A DNA stretch of 64,000 bases. It comes from Diprion similis (lineage: Eukaryota > Arthropoda > Insecta > Hymenoptera > Diprionidae). The notes beneath the pieces were generated by a model that made no database searches, was not told the DNA's origin, and saw only the letters and a program-made list of their open reading frames with translations. Made by a program: the position numbers and the translations under genes. The stretch is taken from the NCBI RefSeq assembly GCF_021155765.1, contig NC_060105.1, forward strand, positions 17,641,001 through 17,705,000, given 5' to 3'. This document shows positions 1-14,446 of this stretch, in pieces; the stretch's first letter is position 1; every line of letters begins with the position of its first letter.

Positions 1-1336
1 TTCATAATTTATACATATACTGTATGTTTCTAGAAGGATTTTGTATATTATAATATACTGTATAATGCGTCAACCTATGCGTTTTCGTAAATCCGATATT
101 TAACAACAAGTTCACTAAACTCATTGCCAAACATCCAAACATATTTTTTCATAATAATTTTCTTCGATTGATCAGCATGAATTGTCAGCATTTTATACCT
201 ATTTATTTACGTATTAGGTAATAAACGGGACAGACCCATACCTATATGTCATTGGTTAATACACCAAAAACGCTATTATAAAACCATCGACGGTAGCTCT
301 TAGATGCAATATAACAATCGGTATTATGCCAACAAGTTTCCTTTCTTTTTTTTTATATCTCTGAGAATTGGAATAGAGTAGAGAAAGCAAACGTATTTGC
401 AAGTATATTTTTGAACGGTGGCAAAACCCTCATACAACGATTATTCGGATTGAATTTAAATCCTTTATCTTTCATTTGAATACAATTGCAATCGTCATTT
501 GAAGCCGAAAAATTATAAGCAAATCGAATTGCCACGGAATGCCGCAACAGAAATTAATTTCAGTCAAATTAGCTATTTAGAATTTCGATGTTTTAGATAA
601 TTGCCGATTTTGGCCCGCGCGCCGAGCCGTGTCGCGTTATAATTGGACGATAATTTCGTCACATCTGTGAAAGAAAGCGAGTTCAGTTCTTTTACAACTA
701 AACTGGCGTCGCTACGTAATTTTTTTTTCCAGACACAATATACGTGAATTAAATGTGCTGTTATTCGCATCATCCCGTTTCATCTTCCCGTTATTTTTAA
801 ATATTCCACGTCGCACATACATACATACGAAATTATACATGCTACGCCGTCAGGATCGTCCATTCGGGGATCCATCAGGACGGAACCTGAGCTTAATTGA
901 TGTTTTTATTTTATAGACATGCATCTCGCTGTTATAGAATTATTAAAGACTATGATGACAATCTCTGGAGTGGTGAAGAAACGGAGATATTTCTGAAATT
1001 GAAGCATCTTTCATTTTTCACCGTTCGTAATTCAGATCGTACTGTCTTGGAAAGATCGGGATTACGGAGAGGTAGATTCTCGAATAAACGAAATCGTTGT
1101 CGTAGAATCTCACGAGAATTCAGCCGATATTTACGCTGATAATACGAATAATCAGATGTAATAGAGCCATCATCGCGATTTTATCGAAATATAAATCTGT
1201 GGCTCGATAAAATTCTCGACGAGAGGACGGTGAGATATATTTAACGCATCCATCACTGGTGGGTGTCATTCGGCCTGCGAGAGACACGTCCAATCTTGTT
1301 CGCCCCCGAAACTTCTGGAACAAGCGAGAGTCGCGA
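1..1336. other. Upstream intergenic region, no gene recognised
   Basis: The stretch is AT-rich with scattered stops. The short open frames in it (for example 897-1139) start at non-ATG codons, resemble no family I know and lack flanking splice signals. Nothing in it supports a gene. Its right edge runs into the promoter of the BiP gene. Confidence 0.6.
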
Positions 1337-1347
1337 CGTGGGCCAAT
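1337..1347 (-). promoter_or_regulatory. ERSE-II-type unfolded protein response element
   Basis: The plus strand reads CGTGG-G-CCAAT, which is the exact reverse complement of the ERSE-II consensus ATTGG-N-CCACG used by ATF6/XBP1 with NF-Y in animals. It overlaps a GACGTGG core, also the heart of the UPRE. It sits about 140 bp upstream of the likely transcription start of BiP, the classic target of this response. That it functions in this species is inference. Confidence 0.7.
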
Positions 1348-1417
1348 AAACGGAGGCCAACTGTAGTGATGCGGGCCAATCAGAGCCCGAGTTTCTTCTA
1401 TAACGTGGAGATTCGGA

Positions 1418-1436
1418 CCAATCAAAGCAAGACACG
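1418..1436 (+). promoter_or_regulatory. ERSE-like element, one mismatch
   Basis: CCAAT is followed by exactly nine bases and then ACACG. The ERSE consensus is CCAAT-N9-CCACG, so only one base differs. A weaker CCAAT-N9-CCAAC arrangement lies at 1343-1361 and a further CCAAT at 1376-1380. Clustered ERSEs are typical of GRP78 promoters. Confidence 0.5.
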
Positions 1437-1450
1437 ACGAAATTTTCCCG

Positions 1451-1487
1451 TTAATATCCCGGCGTCGAAAGCGCTCGCCAGTCAGTC
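1451..1487 (+). promoter_or_regulatory. Candidate core promoter of BiP
   Basis: A TTAATAT sequence at 1451-1457 lies about 30 bp upstream of TCAGTC at 1482, which fits the arthropod initiator TCAGT. The ERSE cluster ends just upstream. No transcript data are available, so the start site is a guess from motif spacing. The 5' leader probably contains an intron, because a pyrimidine-rich acceptor ends at 2131, 26 bp before the start codon. Confidence 0.4.
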
Positions 1488-2157
1488 ATTTAACAGACGT
1501 CCCAAGTGAAAAGAGGTGTTTCAATATAGAATTGTGTGAACTCTCGTGTGTTCTTCTCCACAAACTGGGATAAAAATATTAATTTTACTGGTAATTATTA
1601 ATCGGTTTAATTACTGCCAATCGATATACTGTGCATATACTATTTCTCACTCTTCGACTGAACTAATTTCGGAATAAAGCGCAGTCTTCTATCCGGCAAG
1701 CCACGTCTCAAAGAGAGCCATATTCGTCCACTATTCGTATAATTTCGGATTAACTATTACAATATCAGTCGTAGCAATAAAGGTCGGTCGGTCACTCGTT
1801 CAATAATCATTTTACAACCGTTACCAACAACTCTATATGTGCGGAATTTGCGGTTTACCGGCATTATTCAGAACGCTGCTTACAGCTGCTATTAGACATT
1901 TTTCAACTCATATTCTTCACGTTTTTTCATTGCATCTGTGAAAGTCAGACTTATCGTTTATTCCCGGTTATAGAACAACCATCAACGCAAAGTTCGATTT
2001 CAACAGGCACTTGAACAACGTTGGCAACTTTTTTCACACTACGATTGCAGTCTTACCCTAATTATTCGGCAGCCTCGATCAGATTTGCTCGAAACAGTGT
2101 CTAACTACAAATTTTTTCAACAATTTTTTAGGTGAATATTCATTCGGATACGTGAAA

Positions 2158-4874
<2,717 letters not shown>

Positions 4875-5467
4875 TTGCAGAGAGCCCTTTGCGTTCTATA
4901 GACTGAAAAAAAAAACCATCCTTTAAGCAAATACTTCAGATATTATTATACGACGATACCGACTTGTACACTGTACATAAAATACGCCGCTTGATTCATA
5001 ACGGCGAAGTTTTTTTTTTTTTTAACTAGCCAAGTAGAAAATAACGCGAGTTTAGAAGAGAGAGAGGAGCTAGAAGTAAATCGTCGATTCGTTGTATTAG
5101 TCTTTGAAGCGTATTTGCTGTAAGGTAATTCCACCTCCATACCCCTGAAGGAAAAAAAAAATGTGACACGAAGCAGCAATATTTCCTTTTTCGGAATATT
5201 GTCTATGAGGGAATTGAACGTCAATTCCTGTGTAAGACTCCACTGTGTTGTTAATTTATTTTGATTATTTTATATGTTCCATTAATATAGTAATCGAATA
5301 CATTTGAAAATATTTGTGAGACTCTGGGAGTCAAGAGACAAAAGTGTGTCTGATGCGTGAATGCCAGTGTAGTTTCTTATTGTTATTGTGGTATATGTGT
5401 AGCATATACAATAATATTGTATGATTGCGCGAATACAAGATGTATCCTATCAGTATCACAAAATAAA
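4875..5467 (+). other. 3' UTR of BiP with poly(A) signal
   Basis: The AT-rich sequence after the stop contains several A- and T-runs and ends at an AATAAA at 5462-5467, the best placed polyadenylation signal. The next 400 bases, up to the end of the convergent SMYD gene, hold no recognised feature. Confidence 0.5.
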
Positions 5468-5867
5468 CATTTTTTCAGCAAATTAATCACCGTTAAATTT
5501 TAAAACAACCTTATTGACACATTGGATTTCCATAATTTCTACGGAAAAAAATGTTAACTTTCACAGAATTCTAGAAACTATATCTAGAACGAAGTCAAAT
5601 AAATTTAATAATTTACATACTTATCTTTTCCATTGTCCATCTAATTTTTTTAATTGCATCGTAAAAGTGATTCTAAAACTGTCCAGAATTTCTTTTGAGC
5701 TTTGGCAACAAGAGTTGAATAATGTAATATTTGCTACAGTTTGCTCATTCATTTATTTATCATTCTCGTCGCTATTGTGGACTGCGCCAGTGTAGTACCT
5801 CGATAATTCAGTGAACAGTGTTCATACAAAATCTAAAAAAATATTTCTATAAATAATTTGTCCTTAT

Positions 5868-8800
5868 TTATTTAGAAGATTCGGAAACAGCTTGATAAGT
5901 CAATGGTCTGAGCTGCTCTCTAACAAGAGAGTGCTGATCGCCGTGTGTTACACTTATAATTGCAGCAGCCTTTTTTAATGTGTCAACTGCTCTGCTAGAT
6001 TTCCCTAAATACAATTGTATCTTTCCTAGTTTCAGATAGAGTAGTCCTGTCAGTGGGTGCATGGCGCCATAATATAATCTGAAAATGGTAAATGCAACGT
6101 ACAGTAAGTAAAACTGGAATTACTGGAAGCTGAAGTGGATAAGCGAAAAATTACTTATCATTGTCGATGTAATAACAAATTGAGCTATGAACAGGAAATC
6201 GCACCACTTACAGATATCCAGGTATAAGTTTTGTTCCATAATGTTCAGCATCTTCCCAACAAATGCCCAAATTCACTGCTGCTTCGAAAGCAGCGTCAAG
6301 CGTTCGTACATGCTGCAAGTTGAGGGAATGTAACACGCCTTCCTGCTTCTTTAGGCATGCTTTACTAACATCGAGATCTGAAGATTTGAGTTAAGTTGCT
6401 CACGGACAGATCCCCCAACGCTTGGTCAGCTTTTTAGGGAAAATTTTTAACTTTTCTGCAATTTGGATACGTTATAGAGTACACGAAGATTCTCCTATCT
6501 CAGAAATATTCACATGTCTACTTTTCTTAACAGGAAAAAAAAAATTCAGAATTAACCCTTTTGGCACAGGATCTCATACATGAAACACCTTTTTTGAACT
6601 GGTTATTTAAAATTTGTATTCAATTTTTGAGACATCGCTGGGATTTTTTTTGTATAATTAGAGTTCTAAAATGTTCAAGGTTGATGTTTGAAAAGGGATT
6701 GTGATGGTACCGTGAATATAATGAGCGCTATAAATAAACAGTGTTGAAAATACCTATTTTTACAAAACAAATGTGATTGTATATAAGGGGACCAGAAAAT
6801 ATAATCTTGGGTTTTTGTGGTCACAAAAAACTGATGGAGCTGACGTCAAAATGGAAAAATTCAAAGTTGCGGATCCAACATGAAGGACTAAAAATATAAA
6901 AATTGAGCCATTTTGCTTGAAATTTGTTACCTCAGGGTTTTCGGGGTTGCTGAAAACGAATCAGATGTTAGAATTTCAAAATTCCAGATAGCGGATCCAA
7001 TATGGCGATCTAAAAATATACAAATCGATTCTGTTCGCTGATATTAGATCCACCACTTTGTATTGTAAAAATTTTTCAGATCTGACCTCATTTTTTAAAT
7101 CATCGACCTCGGGAACCCTAATATACCCAGTTTCAAGGAATTTAACAGCAAGGAAAAATGTATGCTTCAAAGACTGAAAATATCGGAAAAACGTGTTTTT
7201 TGACAGTTCCTGAGGGTCCATCTCAATACTGATTTGATATTCGGGAAGATCGGATTTTCTTTTTATATCATACATTAGTGTGTTAAAGATTCCAAGACAA
7301 AGGTTCAATTCGTAAAAGTAAAAAGATTTAGCAACGTGTTCTTTGTGAATTGTAAGGCCTGAAGCCCCCAATATCGGAGGATTTATACATCTTCTTGTAC
7401 ACTACATTGTAGCATCGATACTGCCGCCAGATTAAAATTTTTCCCTTAAAGAGTTGGCTGAAAGTTGGTGAATCGCATCAACCGTTACAAGTCGACAATA
7501 TAAGAGATATTATATCACGTTGTATTTCATTATTCCAGTGTTTCGATAAGGATACATGCGACAGTCTTCATGCTTTGTAAATGATGTAGAGTAAATTCTG
7601 TGACTTCTTTAAATAAATCTTTTAGTGTTCCGGGTAGTTTTTCTCCGCATGCTGAACAACTTTCCTCAGACGGAGAGCATGGAGCGTCGCACGACAGGTT
7701 TGGACAAGCAATAGCCGTCACAAATGGCTCAGGTGATGTGCATCGCTCACAGTTGCAACGAAAATAATAACCAGCTTGTAATTCATTTTGTCTTTCTTCT
7801 GTTGAATTGAGCAGGTCGATGTATGATATTCTAATCTGATTTATTGTCGGTAGGAAAGACAGAAACAAAAGAAATTTAGTACTTTTCATTAATATACATG
7901 TATAAATAGATAGATATAATGTAATATTGAAACATTGCTTCGTAAAGCGAAAATTATCTACATCCCATGGTAAAATCACAATTTCGCAAAATCATGGATA
8001 AAACAAGGGTGCAATAAAGTATTATGCTTCTTATCGTGACATATGACTTTGATTGCTTTTGGAACTCACTTTAGTAATGCACGCAGAATTGAGTTAGTAT
8101 GGCTGAAAGTAAAATGTTTCGGTATTTGTACCGTTATATTGATTTGAAAATACTTGAGAATAAGTGAATTTCTATCTGTTATCCAAAAATCATGCTTTGT
8201 TGATAGCTAGTTAGATATTCATGTTGTATTTATTCACTAAAATTACAGACCTGCGCAAAGTACTATATATAATATATATATTAGGGTTGTAGTAAAGTTC
8301 TCAGCGTTGCATGTGGATTTCATACCTGCTCCAAAACTGACCATAAAATATGGAGAAAAGAGCTTATTTTTATCGTGAAAGTTTGTGTGAAAAATGGAAT
8401 GCGATAACGTGCACATTCGCCGTTGTATGTTGTTCCAATTTAATCTGGGTAAGACAACTGCGGAAGCAAAAAGACTAATCGTTATTTTTCTATTTTAAAA
8501 CCTAATAAAGATTTAGTATAAAAAAACGCTGAGAACTTATGCATACCCCTAATTTTATGAAACACAGAGACAATCGACACATGGTTAAAATAATGCAACA
8601 TAACATGGAATGCGTGTTTATGAAATGAAACATCAACAATGATGAACAAACAAACAAACGAATAAGCAACACTTTTAAGAAAACAACAAGTAGCTACTGT
8701 ATGATGTAAGAACCCATATTATATGTGATGCAACAGCAAGCTGCAATTACTAACGGCAACAAGTAACGATCAGCATTGCTTGTATGTAGTACAAGAAGTT

Positions 8801-11326
8801 GAGCGTTTTTTAACTTTTCGTTAAATTGCAGAAGCAAAATTTTTCCTGGCAATCGAGCTCAATTCCAACATTATTTAACACGATATAACGAACAGTCAAA
8901 CTATGGTGTCATAATACGAAGAAAATAAACTCTGTAATGAAATGGTACAAGTTTAGTAAAAGCGCGGAAATATGAGTTTTTCTAAATAATGTTACGAGCG
9001 AAAATTGATTAACCCTTTGAGTCATAGTGGTATGTACTCTTACCACCTATTTTATATCCGTTTTTGGTATATTTAGAGAACTTCTCAACATATTTCCTCA
9101 CCGTTTTTTACTATTTCTGATAGTATACTAATAGGTTTTTAATACTCGAGAGTAATTATTTCAATATAATGTAAATTATTGTTAGAAATGAATTGATTGA
9201 AAAGAATCGTGAAAATTGAAGGACAATTTATTTCCGAGAAAATTGTCCTCTACACATACACATGTTTTAGATAAATTCCAAGTTTTTAGGGTCGCCGGTT
9301 ACGAATCTGGAAGCGGATCTCAAAAATTTAAGGTGGTGGATCTAATATGGCGGACGAAAATTTCAAATTCGATCGAATCCGAAGAACAAACTCCGTTCAA
9401 GGATTTTTAGGGTTGCTGATTGCGAATCTGAAATCAGATTCTGAAAATTCAGTATAGCGAATCCAATCAGCGACACCAAGAACCCTCGCATAGAGCTTTT
9501 TTACCGGATTTGATAAATTTAAAATCTTTGTCCGCTACCTTGAATTTTCAAAATCTGATTTCAGATTCGTAATCAGCGACCCCACAAACCCCTGGGTCGA
9601 GTTTTTTGACCGGATTTAAATAAATTTGAAATTTTCGTGCACCATATTGGATCCACTACCTCGAATTTTTTAAATCTGATTTCAGATTCGTAATCAGTGA
9701 CCCCAAAAAGCATAGAATACTATCTTGTTATAAGAGTAGGTTCAGCACAATAATGTGTGACTCAAAGGGTTAACAGATCAGTTTAGATCTGGAACTTCAT
9801 TGGAAGCAAAACAATTGAATTATGCTGAATGATTGAGTTAATACGGTGAAATGAGTATTGTATGACACTTGTGTATCCTCATACCTCTGACCAATCTAAT
9901 CGAGGTATATCTTCCAAGGCTCTAATGGTGATTTTAGTCCCTTCAAAAACAGCAACAGCATTTGGCTTGCAACTATGATCCATTATGGACGGCCCTAGGT
10001 AAACTCCAGTTCCGATGCTGTTCATCTCTGAGTCTAATATGTTGAAAGAGTTGACGCACAGGCGACCATAGATTCCCATCAACTCTGCCGAATTCGGTAG
10101 GAGTGTCTCTCCGAGTACTTCAAATAAAACACCGCATAGAGAGGTAAAGTGTTCCATCCGTTTCACATCTTGTTTCAGATCCGAATAATCTGAAAAACAA
10201 AATGTATGAATTTGAGGATAATTTGGCAAGACTAGATCAAAAATTAAAAAATTCTCTAGCAGTAATATTTGTGAGAATAATGATGATCACAAACGAACCA
10301 ACAACCTGACTGTTCAACATTCGAAATGAATCGAGGCAAATTGAAATAACACAAGCTAAGATATCGGCAAATTAATAGAAGGTTTTATAATTGTTAACAT
10401 TGTTATAAATCACATTACTCGAGACTTTTTAGACGTATTTCCGTCTCTCTTCACAACATTTGAATCCCATTTGTCTTCAATAATCCCTACAAAGAATTTA
10501 ATTAAATGGTCGTTTTCCATAATCTAACTATGAGATTGAACCCCTCAAAATGCAAGCTTGCAAAGCAGTTTTCTGAATCCTGAAAACTTGCCGTTTGTTG
10601 TAGTTACTTACGAGACATGAGGTCCTTGAACTTCCTGAATTTTGTCTCTGTGTAAAAGCCTTGCTCATCTGCTCCGCCTTTGTTTAACTTTATTATTACT
10701 CGTGCCATTAATCTAGCTGCGTCAGGAATTATTCTCGGTGATATTCGCTTCAAATTTGCACACTCGAACTTGTGAATGCCCCATGATTCTTTTTGACAGT
10801 GGCGATCGCAGTAATATATAGATTGGCATGCTGAACATTTCAGTAGTTTACCGCTGTAAAGTAAATACCATTGAATCAATTAGCAACTGGATCATTATTA
10901 TACAGCTTCTAAATTACGCAAAACTACTCTTTTGGTCGATACATTTAATTACAAGCAATTCGATTGTATTAAAATTGTTGTGATTCAAAGTGATACAATG
11001 TAATAGTAAATTTAAACGGAAATTCATCCCGTTGTCAGGTAGTCAAAGAATCATCGATGGAGCTAATTTCAGTGAGAAATGTATCTTGTAATGTCTGCTA
11101 AACTCTGAATTAGAAGAATGATTACAGATGAAACAAACAGATGAAGTGGGGAAGAAATCGCTTCTAATTTCTACACATGTTAATCATTGGTAATTTTATT
11201 GTTATTGTACCTCTGCAAGCAGTTGTCGCATCTGTCATCCCTGTATTTGGACATCAAAACAAAGGCGAAAGGTGTCGCGGTTAAGATTACCGAGCCCTTC
11301 GAAATTTGACTATTTTTACCCTTCAT
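5868..11326 (-). CDS. Smyd3: SET and MYND domain protein, SMYD3-like
   Basis: This is a putative SET-domain lysine methyltransferase of the SMYD family. Coding exons in transcript order are 11326-11211, 10853-10612, 10189-9885, 7835-7556, 6377-6212 and 6078-5868: 1,320 nt, 439 residues (human SMYD3 is 428). All five junctions join in phase at GT-AG sites. The zinc-binding MYND ligands are C33, C36, C45, C48, C54, C58, H66 and C70. The SET core has CVNSFNI and GPSIMDHSCKPNA, and the post-SET cluster is CNCERC. The C-terminal TPR-like half includes KLGKIQLYLG and ISVTHGDQHSLV. The family's usual GEEL before the ICY strand is replaced by LDWSE. The N-terminal GxG of the SAM pocket is not visible, so a further 5' exon is possible. 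A second first exon lies at 14,313-14,446. An AATAAA directly follows the stop. The SMYD subfamily could be argued; SET/MYND identity is firm. Confidence 0.9.
6552..7175. repeat. Interspersed repeat in SMYD intron
   Basis: The region begins TTAACCCTT and contains phrases such as GCGGATCCAATATGGCG and GGAAAAATGTATGCTTCAAAG. These recur, diverged, at about 9290-9715, 22150-22426 and 26140-26395. It has no coding capacity and no obvious terminal inverted repeat here. It is probably a copy of the same element family as 9009-9773. Confidence 0.5.
8281..8552 (+). mobile_element. Deletion derivative of a mariner element
   Basis: The ends form imperfect terminal inverted repeats that share AAGTTCTCAGCGTT behind an outer TTAGGG-like end, and the element is set in TA-rich sequence. 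Inside, an ATG at 8394 opens 34 codons including RRCMLFQFNLGKTTAEAKRL. This resembles the start of the helix-turn-helix of mariner transposases. The frame stops at 8496-8498 and runs straight to the right end, so the catalytic domain has been deleted. It lies in a SMYD intron. Confidence 0.75.
9009..9773. mobile_element. Non-autonomous element with 16-bp terminal inverted repeats
   Basis: TTAACCCTTTGAGTCA at 9009-9024 is matched exactly by its reverse complement at 9758-9773. The interior (about 9290-9715) is built of inverted and direct copies of a phrase around AATCTGAAATCAGATT, so it could fold into a long hairpin. It has no transposase frame. It lies in a SMYD intron. Confidence 0.65.
10330..10540. 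repeat. Fragment of dispersed repeat family
   Basis: The phrase AACACAAGCTAAGATATCG followed by GAAGGTTTTATAATT matches copies at about 31030, 32255, 45205 and 47095 in this window. It lies in a SMYD intron and carries no coding signal. Confidence 0.5.
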
Positions 11327-11470
11327 ATTGATGATCAGCAATTAATGTCATTTTATTTATCGCCCCTAAATTCTGAAATCTGAATCGCTTTCCTTCAATC
11401 CGGCGGCATTCATAATTCTAGTCGGATTTCATTCAGTGGATGCAACTGGCTGGCTTGGCTGCCTGTCGTG

Positions 11471-11904
11471 TTGTAAGCACGGCCTTACATACAAATTACA
11501 AGTCTGGGGACTCGTCGAAATTTGCGTGGTGGGGGAAGTACGCTTACGCTGCAGTTTTTGTTTTTCAGCGCTACCGCTAGTTGGCACTAATGGTAAAGTA
11601 ATGTTCGCAGACATAACCTCAAACTTCTCAAACAATAAGTGGTGTGCGATGACAAAGTGATGATGGCACACGTTATTCTTAAAAATACATAACCGTGTAC
11701 GATTTATGTGATTTTCACTATTTTTACGTACATACATTTGGACCACGTCATTTGCAAAGTTTGAGAAATTTGAGGTTATGTTTGCGAACATTACTTTACC
11801 ATTAGTGCCAACTAACGGTAGCGCTGAAAAACAAAAACTGCAGCGTAAGCGTACTTCCCCCGCCTCTAGAGTCCCCAAACCTGTATGTAAGACCGTGGTT
11901 GTGA
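11471..11904. mobile_element. Foldback element with roughly 150-165 bp arms
   Basis: The left arm (about 11471-11634) and the right arm (about 11759-11904) are near-perfect reverse complements around a spacer of about 124 bp. Both contain GAAGTACGCTTACGCTGCAG and CAGCGCTACCG. The same pseudo-peptide is therefore readable on both strands, which should not be taken as a gene. It looks like a foldback or MITE-type insertion. It lies between the two alternative first exons of SMYD. Confidence 0.8.
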
Positions 11905-14312
11905 GTATACGTTTTTCCTCCTACGACACGCCTCTATCTTTGAGGTTCAGGCTCTTAAGTGAGACGTGTACCAACTGTCTAAAGAATTCCCTATATTGTT
12001 GGGGAATCATTTCTCTGGCGAACGCTACCCTGCTCAGGTAATGCCATCTGTATAGTTGTGATGTGAGTTATTCAAAGTTCCACTCATTTTTTCCCCACAC
12101 AAATGTAACGTCACAACAATTAATCACCACCGATCTAGGGGATTTTGGCGCCATTGGTACAATACATACACATCTTTAATCAAGTCTATCCCAGCGCGAG
12201 AGAGAGAAACATTTTTGGAAAAAGCTGCTCTCGTAGGAACACCATCTATACTCAGGTCCATGATACTCACACCGCATTTTTGACTTCTAGAACTTAAGTG
12301 TGGCTTTGGAAACAGGACGTACTTTGGGTACGGAAAACGTGCATGGAAAAACCCACAAAACATACTGGCGTTCTACAAAATCAATTTCTGCACATACAAC
12401 GAACGAGAAAAACGAATTTTTCTAATTCGAACCGGGTCGACAGTGGCAGGAAATTCTTGTACCGATGATCCCGGAAGCGACCCTCATTTAGCTTCAAGGC
12501 TAGCTGTCTTTAGCAATGTTTATAGCTAATGGTTGTTATAATCAACCAACTGCGCAGTGACTATTTTAAATACTTCTGCGACTAACTACATAACAAATTA
12601 TTTCATTCACTTTAACGCTGAAAACAGACTTGCTTTACGAGAATATCGGATTTTTAGGGGATAGTGCATTTTTCTATGATCTTACTGGATTGTAAATCAA
12701 AGAATCTTTTAGAAGAAATTAGAAATATGAAAGTTATGAAGATTGGCAGCCAAGCGAGTGCAGGTTGAAAATTGACCTCACCTCGCAGCTGCTGTTCTTG
12801 AAACCCTTATCCCCAGAAAAACTTTAAAGCAATTGATACAAGTTTAAACATCCAAAGCTCATTTGAATCGTATATAAATTTTCTGTGGTCTGAATCATGA
12901 TTAGAACAATTCATGCCAAATATTCTCTATAAGAAACGAAAGTTGAAATATCTGTGCAAATCAAACATGTTATTGTTTCAAGTAGTCATTTCTTTTCGTG
13001 CGGTTTTATTTAATTGATTCTAATTCTAGCTTTAAAACGACTTTCCGAAATAATGAAGAACTTTCTTTTTTTTTCAGAACAACGTCAGAGATGTAAACCT
13101 CTGAACAATCGTCGGACTACCATTATTCAATCAGATTTGATTCGGGCTGCTGCAACTTTAGGAATTTTTTCATCAATCCAAATTTCAGAAAACACTTTGT
13201 TAAAAATTTGATAAGTACATTGAAAAAAAAATTCGAGTCGTATTTTTTTCAAATAAATAAAAAGTTTCATGTATACCATCTACTTTTTGGCCTTTTATTA
13301 GCGAGTACCTCTTTAAATCTCACAGGACCTTGAAATTTTATTTTAACTTTTCCGTTTGAAGCCCTAGAACTCTGTTGTCAATCTCATCGGGTTGAAAGAC
13401 GAAAAATGTTACACTACATTCGAGCCTACATATCAACTATAAATTCTGTTATAGAGGTTAAGGGGTTATCTCCACTGTAACGAACATCGAAACAAAATTA
13501 ATTTCGGATATACTACTGATGCAATCTTCGTGATTTTTTTATACTAATTCATGCACACGTCAAGAAGTGTGTTCAAAAAGTTTTCACTCAAGAAATTAGT
13601 GCTCTAAGCTTAGAAGCGTTTTTCTCGAAACTCGAATGTAATTAATTTATTCGAATTCGAATAAATGTGAACTAGCGAATTGTCTTGTGCCCTATTCCGA
13701 ATAATACACCAAAACGAATAGTCACAATCGTTGGAGTAATAAATATTCGATATGAATGATGTTCCAAATTGTCGTTCCGGCAGATTGGAATATGAATATT
13801 CGTTTCCAATTCGAACGCAATTTGTTTTGATTTACTGGGAAGATCAATGTTTTCAATTTGATGCCCCGAATATTTTACAATTGCTCTCAGCATTGTCATT
13901 TTAACAAATAGTTCAATAGAGCTCAAATGCTCTGCAAACTATTCAGAATCCTTGTTATAATCTGGAACATGATCAGTTTGTTTTCTATAAAGACACAAAT
14001 GTTCCTGTATGGATCGCTTCAAAAGTGGATCGTCTGCGGCGGTAGGTGTTGGAAATTTGAATTTCCAAGTCAAATTCGTTGTTCTGATTGCTTTTTGAGG
14101 TTGATAACTGGTATGATTTCTTTATTAAATAACAGGCGCACTTCAATATATCCCAGTGCAAGTTAATTATTACACTACTTAACTGTAACTGATAAATTAA
14201 GTTGGCGCTGCAGTTTTACCGGTTAGGAACTGCTGGGACGCCATGCTTCTGTAAGCCATTTATCTGATAGTTAGGTACACTTGAGGTCAGAATGAGTTTA
14301 ATGTGGTCTCAC
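11905..14312. other. Spacer between the two SMYD first exons, no gene recognised
   Basis: No family resemblance or convincing splice-flanked frame was found. Open frames at 12124-12363, 13672-13926 and 13927-14166 are short and unlike known proteins. The segment is probably intron of the longer SMYD transcript. Confidence 0.5.
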
Positions 14313-14446
14313 CTCGCGAAACAGTTGTCACATCGGTCCCATCGAAAAAGTGACTTGAGCACATACACAAACGGTTCAGCCGTAAGAAGAGTTGTTCCTT
14401 TACTGATATTGACTCTATTTTTGTACCCATTATTCGTAAACCTCAT
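14313..14446 (-). CDS. Smyd3: Alternative first coding exon of the SMYD gene
   Basis: On the minus strand an ATG at 14446-14444 opens 44 codons plus two bases, ending at a GT donor (AG|GTGAGA) at 14313. The frame contains NISKGTTLLTAEPFVYVL and, at its end, RCDNCFA. It parallels the proximal first exon, which has ISKGSVILTATPFAFVL and RCDNCLQ. Both end in phase 2 with AG, so either can splice to the exon at 10853 and complete the MYND finger. The resulting protein would be 445 residues. It may be an alternative promoter product or a duplicated exon left by a partial gene duplication. Confidence 0.7.

Noticed and set aside
897-1139. 80-codon frame upstream of BiP
   Set aside because: It starts at a non-ATG codon, matches nothing known and lies just ahead of the BiP promoter.
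11429-11878. 149-codon minus-strand frame and a similar plus-strand frame with nearly the same peptide
   Set aside because: Both arise from the inverted repeat of the foldback element. The peptide is read on both strands and resembles no family.
12124-12363. 79-codon minus-strand frame with a Pro/Phe-rich peptide
   Set aside because: No family resemblance and no splice or promoter context; short enough to be chance.
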